Positions 59,790 through 64,000 of a DNA stretch of 64,000 nucleotides are shown one piece after another (position 1 is the stretch's first letter; each line of letters starts with the position of its first letter). The stretch is from the NCBI RefSeq assembly GCF_001664485.1, contig NZ_CP013630.1, positions 4,099,501 to 4,163,500 on the forward strand. The letters are read 5' to 3'. The translations under genes were made by a program, and so were the position numbers. Source of the stretch: Rhizobium sp. N324 (GTDB lineage: Bacteria; Pseudomonadota; Alphaproteobacteria; Rhizobiales; Rhizobiaceae). The notes under the pieces were generated by a model. That model had not been told where the DNA came from. It was given only the letters and a program-made list of their open reading frames with translations, and made no database searches.

Positions 59790-60063
59790 CATGTTCCTCG
59801 TGATGTCAAAGAATTCAGGACGCAATACTGGGATCGGGCGCCTTGCGACGTCCGGGGCAACGTTTTGATGGTGATCTGGCAAAGTCGGCGCTTTAAACGC
59901 CTGATACGATCCCTTTCGGGATTTGCGCGGGCGGCGGCCTTGATATTCTGGACATGACTTCAACCCCGAAGTGCTCATGCGGACGTTCGGGGCAGCGCAA
60001 CAGGCGCGGATCATTCCGCTTTCATGCACGCGACCTTCCGGACACCCCGCCGGTGGACATCTA
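59790..60063 (-). other. Leader between the cobalamin riboswitch and nrdH
   Basis: This 274-base stretch is transcribed ahead of nrdH if the riboswitch governs the operon. A small GNRA-type hairpin, ATCCC-GAAA-GGGAT, lies at 59910-59923. The reading frame of nrdH stays open through it to an ATG at 60029. No other gene is seen. Confidence 0.45.
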
Positions 60064-60262
60064 GTTCAAGGCAGGTCTCCTGGCTCGCGGGTCGAAGCAC
60101 CCTGCCCCAGCCTTCCCGAGGCATCATGCCTCAGTGACCTGAAATCGGACAGTTGCTCGCCGCTCACAGTTGCGGGGGCAGCTCCGGCCTTGTTGCGCCG
60201 TTATGGCGAAACGCACCGTATTCCCGTCTTAGCCTGCGATCCTGACGAATCGAAGGAACCTT
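60064..60262 (-). ncRNA. Cobalamin riboswitch upstream of nrdHIEF
   Basis: On the minus strand the B12 box AGCCAGGAGACCTGCC occupies 60070-60085. The conserved core word GCTGCCCCCGCAACTGTG lies at 60165-60182, and GAGGCATGATGCCTC with GGGAAGGCTGG and the 5' part GGTTCC...GGGAATACGGTGC complete the usual order. This is a full cobalamin aptamer. It would lower nrdHIEF expression when adenosylcobalamin is abundant, so that a B12-dependent class II reductase, expected elsewhere in the genome, is used instead. Confidence 0.95.
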
Positions 60263-60264
60263 GA

Positions 60265-60301
60265 ACACTAGATATAGTATCTGAATCCAAAATCGCGTCA
60301 A
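60265..60301 (-). promoter_or_regulatory. nrd promoter with a NrdR box on the -10 region
   Basis: ATACTATATCTAGTGT at 60280-60265 (minus strand) matches the NrdR consensus ACACWATATATWGTGT at 14 of 16 positions. A -35-like TTGACG lies at 60301-60296 and TACTAT at 60279-60274, 16 bases apart, inside the box. NrdR, an ATP/dATP-sensing repressor, would therefore block RNA polymerase at this promoter. Only one box is seen, where tandem boxes are common. Confidence 0.75.
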
Positions 60302-60699
60302 CGGGTGGTTTGCACATCTCGTTACGGCAGGTTTGAAATCACTGCGTTCCTGTGAAAAACATGGATAATAAAGGCTTAAACAAAACGAACTGCGGAGAAG
60401 GCCGTGATGAGCAGGGCAGCCTGGTCGGCTCCCAGGCTGCTGACAAACCACGGCCAAACCCGTGACGTCATCCTCGGCCTTGTGCCGAGGATCTACGGAC
60501 GATCAATTAAGTATTTGAAAATAAATGTTTTCCTGTCAGGAAATTGCCGTGGTTAAATGCTCGGCACAAGGCCGAGCATGACGGAGGAGACTTTGTCGGC
60601 AAACCGAAAGCCGGCCTGACTGAGGATCGGCTCCGCTGTTTTCGCTTCTCGATCAGGCCCGAACCGGCAGCAGTCTTCACGCCGCCCCCGGAAAAACAT
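60302..60699. other. Intergenic region with nested hairpins and paired palindromic repeats
   Basis: There is no credible coding frame. A two-tier stem lies at 60400-60455 (outer GGCCGTG/CACGGCC, inner GCAGCCTGG/CCAGGCTGC around TCGGCTC). Two inverted copies of a repeat follow: ATCCTCGGC...GCCGAGGAT (60470-60492) and ATGCTCGGC...GCCGAGCAT (60557-60579). These are typical rhizobial intergenic repeats. The right end is the 3' side of the P-type ATPase gene. Confidence 0.55.
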
Positions 60700-62961
60700 T
60701 CATCCCTTTACGCGAAGCAATCGCAGCGCGTTGATCGTCACCAGCACGGTAGCGCCGGTATCGGCGAGGATCGCCGGCCAGAGGCCGGTGATGCCGGCAA
60801 TGGTCGTCACCAGGAACACCGCCTTCAGACCGAGCGCGATGGTGATATTCTCTAGGATATTTCGCATCGTCCGTTTCGACAGTTCGATCATCCGCGCCAC
60901 GTCGCCGACGCGGCCGTGCAGCACGGCGGCGTCCGCGGTCTCCAGCGCCACATCGGTGCCGCCGCCCATGGCGATGCCGATATCGGCGGCGGCCAGCGCC
61001 GGCGCGTCGTTGATGCCGTCGCCGACCTTGGCGACGATGAATCCCTGACGCTTCAATTCGCCGACGACCCGCTGCTTGTCCTCGGGCATCATCTCGCCGC
61101 GCCAGTCGATGCCGAGCATGCCGGCAACGGCGGCCGCCGTTCGTTTGTTGTCGCCGGTCAGCATCATCGCCTTGACGCCGGCCGAGCGGAGCGAGGAAAG
61201 CCCGGCCTCGGCATCCTCGCGCGGTTCATCGCGCATGGCGATCAGGCCGGCTGCCGCGCCATTGACGAGCAGCACCGACACGCTCTTGCCCTCGTCGTTC
61301 AATGCGGTAATGCGTGCATCCTTGTCGCCATCGAGTGCTTCGCGCTCGCGAGCAGCGGATGGCGACAGCAGATCGAGCGTCTCACCGCCGACTTTGCCGC
61401 TGACACCCTTGCCCGGCAACGCTTCCAGTTCGAAAGCCGGCGGCACGGGAACACCGTCCGCCCTGGCGCGGTTGAGGATCGCCAGCGCCAGGGGATGGCT
61501 GGAGCCCTGCTCCAGCACCGCCGCGCGCGACAAGACCTGCGCCTCGCTCAATCCGAAGGAAACGAGATCGGTGACCTGCGGCTTGCCTTCCGTCAGCGTG
61601 CCTGTCTTGTCGAAGGCGACCATCGTCACCTTGCCGAGCGTTTCCAACACCGCGCCGCCCTTCATCAGCAGCCCCCGCCGGGCGCCTGCTGAAAGCGAGG
61701 CCGCAATCGCCGCCGGCGTCGAGATGACAAGCGCGCAAGGGCAACCGATCAGCAGAATGGCAAGGCCCTTATAGATCCATTCGCTCCACGAGCCGCCAAA
61801 AAGGAGCGGCGGAACGACCGCCACCAGGGCTGCGACCAGCACCACGCCGGGCGTGTAGTAACGCGAGAACCGATCGATGAAACGTTCCGTCGGCGCCTTC
61901 GATTCCTGCGCCTCTTCCACCAGCTTGACGACGCGGGCGATGGTATTGTCGGCAGCCGCCGCCGTGACGCGAACCCTAAGCACGACATCGCCATTGACCG
62001 TGCCGGCAAAGACGGCGGCATCGACACCCTTGCGCACCGGCGTGCTCTCGCCCGTCACCGGCGCCTCGTCGATCGCGCTCTCGCCCGAGACGATGATGCC
62101 ATCCGCCGAGATGCGATCGCCCGGGCGCACCATGATGATCGCGCCGACGGCAAGGCTTTCCGCCGGCACCTCCCGCGCCAGGCCATTGTCTTCGAGCAAG
62201 GCATTCTTCGGCACCAGCGTCGTCAGCGACTGGATGCTTTCGCGCGCCTTGCCGGCCGCCACCCCCTCCAGCAGTTCGCCGACGAGGAACAGGAACACGA
62301 CGGTCGCCGCCTCCTCGCCGGCATTGATGATGACGGCGCCGACGGCAGCAATCGTCATCAGCATCTCGATCGAAAAAGGCGTGCCTGATAGAGCCGCCAT
62401 GACGGCGCGCCGCGCGATCGGCACCAGGCCGACCAGCATGGCGACGATGAAGGCATAGGACGCGATCGAAGGCACGAGATGGCCGATGGCATAGGCGCCA
62501 ATCAGCGCGGCACCCGAGAGAATTGTCAGCCGACCCTTCTTGCTTTGCCACCAGGGACCGGTCATCGGCCCATGATCGTGCCCATGCAGACCTTCGATTT
62601 CGGTCTTGCCATGCGCATGGTCATGATCGTGATCGTGATCGGCATGATCGTGGTCATGGCCGGCATGATCATGATTATGGCCCACGTGATCATGGTCGTG
62701 ATGTTCATGTGAGCCGTGGTCATGCGCCGGCACCACGCTTCCGGCAAAAGGCGAGACCGAATAACCGAGCCCCGTCACCTTCTTCTCGATCGCCTTGAGA
62801 TCGCTGCTGCCGTCATGCCGGACGGTCATCGTGCCCGCCATCACCGAGACGGAAACATCGGCCACCCCCGCCACGCGCCTGACCGCCGTATCGATCTTGG
62901 TTGCGCAGGCGGCGCAATCCATGCCGCCGACCCGGTATCGTGTCTCGCTCGTCTCAGCCAT
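60700..62961 (-). CDS. zntA: Zn/Cd/Pb-exporting P1B-type ATPase, His-rich
   Basis: This 753-residue heavy-metal pump exports Zn, Cd or Pb. An N-terminal HMA metal-binding domain (GGMDCAACATKID near residue 13) is followed by a histidine/aspartate-rich linker (residues about 80-140, with runs like HDHDHADHDHDHDHAHG). Later motifs are the CPC helix GCPCALVIS near 420, the phosphorylation site DKTGTLTEG near 462, the Zn-type helix KAVFLVTTIAG near 720 and GDGIND near 680. The ATG at 62961 follows AAGGAAG. The divergent MerR regulator 71 bases away shares a palindromic operator. The Lys and Asp in the last helices put it in the Zn/Cd/Pb (P1B-2) group. Confidence 0.95.
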   Translation of the reverse strand: MAETSETRYRVGGMDCAACATKIDTAVRRVAGVADVSVSVMAGTMTVRHDGSSDLKAIEKKVTGLGYSVSPFAGSVVPAHDHGSHEHHDHDHVGHNHDHAGHDHDHADHDHDHDHAHGKTEIEGLHGHDHGPMTGPWWQSKKGRLTILSGAALIGAYAIGHLVPSIASYAFIVAMLVGLVPIARRAVMAALSGTPFSIEMLMTIAAVGAVIINAGEEAATVVFLFLVGELLEGVAAGKARESIQSLTTLVPKNALLEDNGLAREVPAESLAVGAIIMVRPGDRISADGIIVSGESAIDEAPVTGESTPVRKGVDAAVFAGTVNGDVVLRVRVTAAAADNTIARVVKLVEEAQESKAPTERFIDRFSRYYTPGVVLVAALVAVVPPLLFGGSWSEWIYKGLAILLIGCPCALVISTPAAIAASLSAGARRGLLMKGGAVLETLGKVTMVAFDKTGTLTEGKPQVTDLVSFGLSEAQVLSRAAVLEQGSSHPLALAILNRARADGVPVPPAFELEALPGKGVSGKVGGETLDLLSPSAAREREALDGDKDARITALNDEGKSVSVLLVNGAAAGLIAMRDEPREDAEAGLSSLRSAGVKAMMLTGDNKRTAAAVAGMLGIDWRGEMMPEDKQRVVGELKRQGFIVAKVGDGINDAPALAAADIGIAMGGGTDVALETADAAVLHGRVGDVARMIELSKRTMRNILENITIALGLKAVFLVTTIAGITGLWPAILADTGATVLVTINALRLLRVKG

Positions 62962-63000
62962 GATCCGCTTCCTTGTCAAACAGAAGCACCTCTCCTACAT

Positions 63001-63017
63001 CCTCTAGCGACTAGAGG
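63001..63017. promoter_or_regulatory. MerR-type operator in the zntA promoter
   Basis: CCTCTAG-CGA-CTAGAGG is a perfect palindrome. On the minus strand it lies in a 19-base spacer between TTGCAC (-35) and TAGGAG (weak -10), the over-long spacing that MerR-family activators correct by twisting the DNA. Confidence 0.82.
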
Positions 63018-63032
63018 TGCAAGAGGAAAATC

Positions 63033-63455
63033 ATGAAAAAGATCACGATCGGCGAAGCCGCTCGCCGGAGCGGGGTCAAAGTGCCGACGGTGCGTTATTA
63101 CGAGAGCATCGGCCTGCTCGCGGCGCCGAGCCGCAGCGAAGGCAACCAGCGCTCCTTCGAACCTGCCGATATCAGCCGCCTCACCTTCATCCGCCATGCC
63201 CGCGAGCTCGGCTTCGAGATCGAGGCGATCCGCACGCTGCTCACCCTGCAGGATGATCCGCACCAATCCTGCGCCTCGGCCGATGCCATCGCCAAGGCCC
63301 GCCTCGTCGAGGTCGAGCAGCGTATCCGCAGCCTGATGGCTTTGAAGGCCGAGCTGGAAACCATGGTGGAAGGTTGCGGCCATGGCCGCGTCGACCAATG
63401 CCGTGTCATCGAGGTTCTCGCCGACCACGGCCAGTGCACACATTCGCATCACTGA
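63033..63455 (+). CDS. MerR-family metal-responsive regulator (ZntR/CadR-like)
   Basis: This 140-residue regulator has a MerR winged helix (ITIGEAARRSGVKVPTVRYYESIGLLAAPSRSEGNQRSF, residues about 4-42), then a dimerisation helix and a metal-binding end with Cys in HQSCASADA near 80, GCGHGRVDQC near 114-123 and a late CTHSHH. These cysteines and histidines fit Zn/Cd/Pb sensing. It is divergent from the zntA-like gene and is predicted to activate it via the palindrome at 63001-63017. The ATG has AAGAGGAAAATC before it. Confidence 0.93.
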   Translation: MKKITIGEAARRSGVKVPTVRYYESIGLLAAPSRSEGNQRSFEPADISRLTFIRHARELGFEIEAIRTLLTLQDDPHQSCASADAIAKARLVEVEQRIRSLMALKAELETMVEGCGHGRVDQCRVIEVLADHGQCTHSHH

Positions 63456-63522
63456 TCCCGCCCTTGCAGGCAAGGCGCAGCCGCGCCAAAACTGCACCGG
63501 AAAGAATCGGGCAAAGACATCC

Positions 63523-64000
63523 ATGAACCAGAAGCGAATTGCCATCATCGGCGGTGGCCCGGCGGGCCTGGCGGCCGCCGAACTGCTTTCGCTCTCCGGC
63601 CATGCGGTGACGGTCTACGACGCCATGCCGACCTTCGCCCGCAAGTTTCTCCTGGCCGGCAAGTCGGGACTGAACATCACCCATTCCGAGGATTATGCCC
63701 GTTTCGTCACGCGCTTCGGCGCGGCCTCTGCCCGGCTGCGCCCGGCGCTCGATGCCTTTACCCCTGGCGATATCAGAGATTGGGCAGCAGGGCTCGGAAC
63801 CGAGACTTTCGTCGGCTCGTCCGGCCGGGTTTTCCCGGATGTGATGAAAGCCTCCCCCTTGCTGCGCGCCTGGCTCAAACGGCTGGAGGCCAAGGGCGCT
63901 GCACTGCGCACCCGCCACCGCTGGATCGGTTTTGCCGATGAGGGCTATGTTTTCGAGACGCCGGAAGGACGCAGTATCGTCCATTGCGACGCAGCCCTGC
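63523..64000 (+). CDS. FAD-dependent oxidoreductase (HI0933-like), cut by window end
   Basis: The first 159 codons are visible and the frame runs off the end. The N-terminal nucleotide-binding loop RIAIIGGGPAGLAAAELLS and the following RKFLLAGKSGLNITHSE near residues 43-59 match the HI0933/TIGR03862-type flavoproteins, in which the KxGxNxT stretch is characteristic. Members are NAD(P)/FAD-dependent oxidoreductases with poorly known substrates. The ATG lies 67 bases after the MerR stop, on the same strand. Confidence 0.85.
   Translation, partial: MNQKRIAIIGGGPAGLAAAELLSLSGHAVTVYDAMPTFARKFLLAGKSGLNITHSEDYARFVTRFGAASARLRPALDAFTPGDIRDWAAGLGTETFVGSSGRVFPDVMKASPLLRAWLKRLEAKGAALRTRHRWIGFADEGYVFETPEGRSIVHCDAAL

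Noticed and set aside
60065..60262. Cobalamin riboswitch on the plus strand controlling something to the right
   Set aside because: The B12 box reads correctly only on the minus strand, and the minus-strand gene downstream is nrdH.
62590..62720. Tandem CATGATC-like repeats suggestive of a CRISPR or satellite
   Set aside because: The units are short and irregular, in frame, and encode the His/Asp-rich linker of the P-type ATPase. There are no spacers.

Overview
The window is high-GC, densely coded alphaproteobacterial DNA that looks like a Rhizobium of the leguminosarum/etli group, chromosome or a large stable replicon. The reasons are many solute-transport and sugar/polyol catabolic operons, ExoD, class III nucleotide cyclases, and rhizobial intergenic repeats (RIME-type and the 'GCATGATGCCGAAAA' palindrome family). 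There are no phage genes, transposases, CRISPR arrays, rRNA or recognisable tRNA genes. The species label is an inference from gene style, not from a database match.

Layout. 1-2.7 kb: the end of a spermidine/putrescine-type ABC transporter with an aminobutyraldehyde-type dehydrogenase, then small membrane proteins. 2.7-10.6 kb: housekeeping genes (transaldolase with a clear terminator, a SorC regulator, an AraC-Ada fusion, endonuclease III, TetR/VOC pair, EI24/CysZ-like protein). 10.8-20.9 kb: RpiR regulator and a polyol operon read on the minus strand (SorC regulator, SmoEFGK-type ABC transporter, mannitol-type dehydrogenase, HAD phosphatase, FGGY pentulose kinase). 21-24.7 kb: ExoD, an N-acetylglucosamine-type ROK kinase and a leaderless GH20 hexosaminidase. 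24.8-29.9 kb: a TetR-controlled RND efflux pump with a 36-bp palindrome. 30-38 kb: OsmC, then a galactose/arabinose module (AraFGH-type transporter, aldose epimerase, SDR dehydrogenase) divergent from a GntR regulator and galactonate dehydratase (dgoD). 38-52 kb: DoxX, an SDR, a nucleotide cyclase, a LacI regulator, a dioxygenase/SDR/SMP-30/GH2 gene row, and a glucose-type CUT1 ABC transporter. 52.5-54.3 kb: queCDE behind a preQ1-I riboswitch. 54.4-60.3 kb: a second cyclase and the class Ib ribonucleotide reductase operon nrdHIEF, preceded by a cobalamin riboswitch and a NrdR box on the promoter. 60.7-64 kb: a His-rich zinc/cadmium P-type ATPase, its divergent MerR regulator, and the start of a flavoprotein.

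How it fits together. Most of the window is nutrient capture with matched local regulators (SorC, RpiR, GntR, LacI). Galactose could be freed by the GH2 enzyme, imported by the AraFGH-type system, oxidised to galactonate and dehydrated by DgoD; the later kinase and aldolase are not in the window. The most informative regulatory structures are the two riboswitches. The cobalamin riboswitch in front of nrdHIEF implies that the B12-independent reductase is a reserve enzyme used when B12 for a class II reductase runs short. I see no wholly new defence or mobile system; the least explained gene set is the dioxygenase/SDR/SMP-30/GH2 row at 41.9-47.6 kb.
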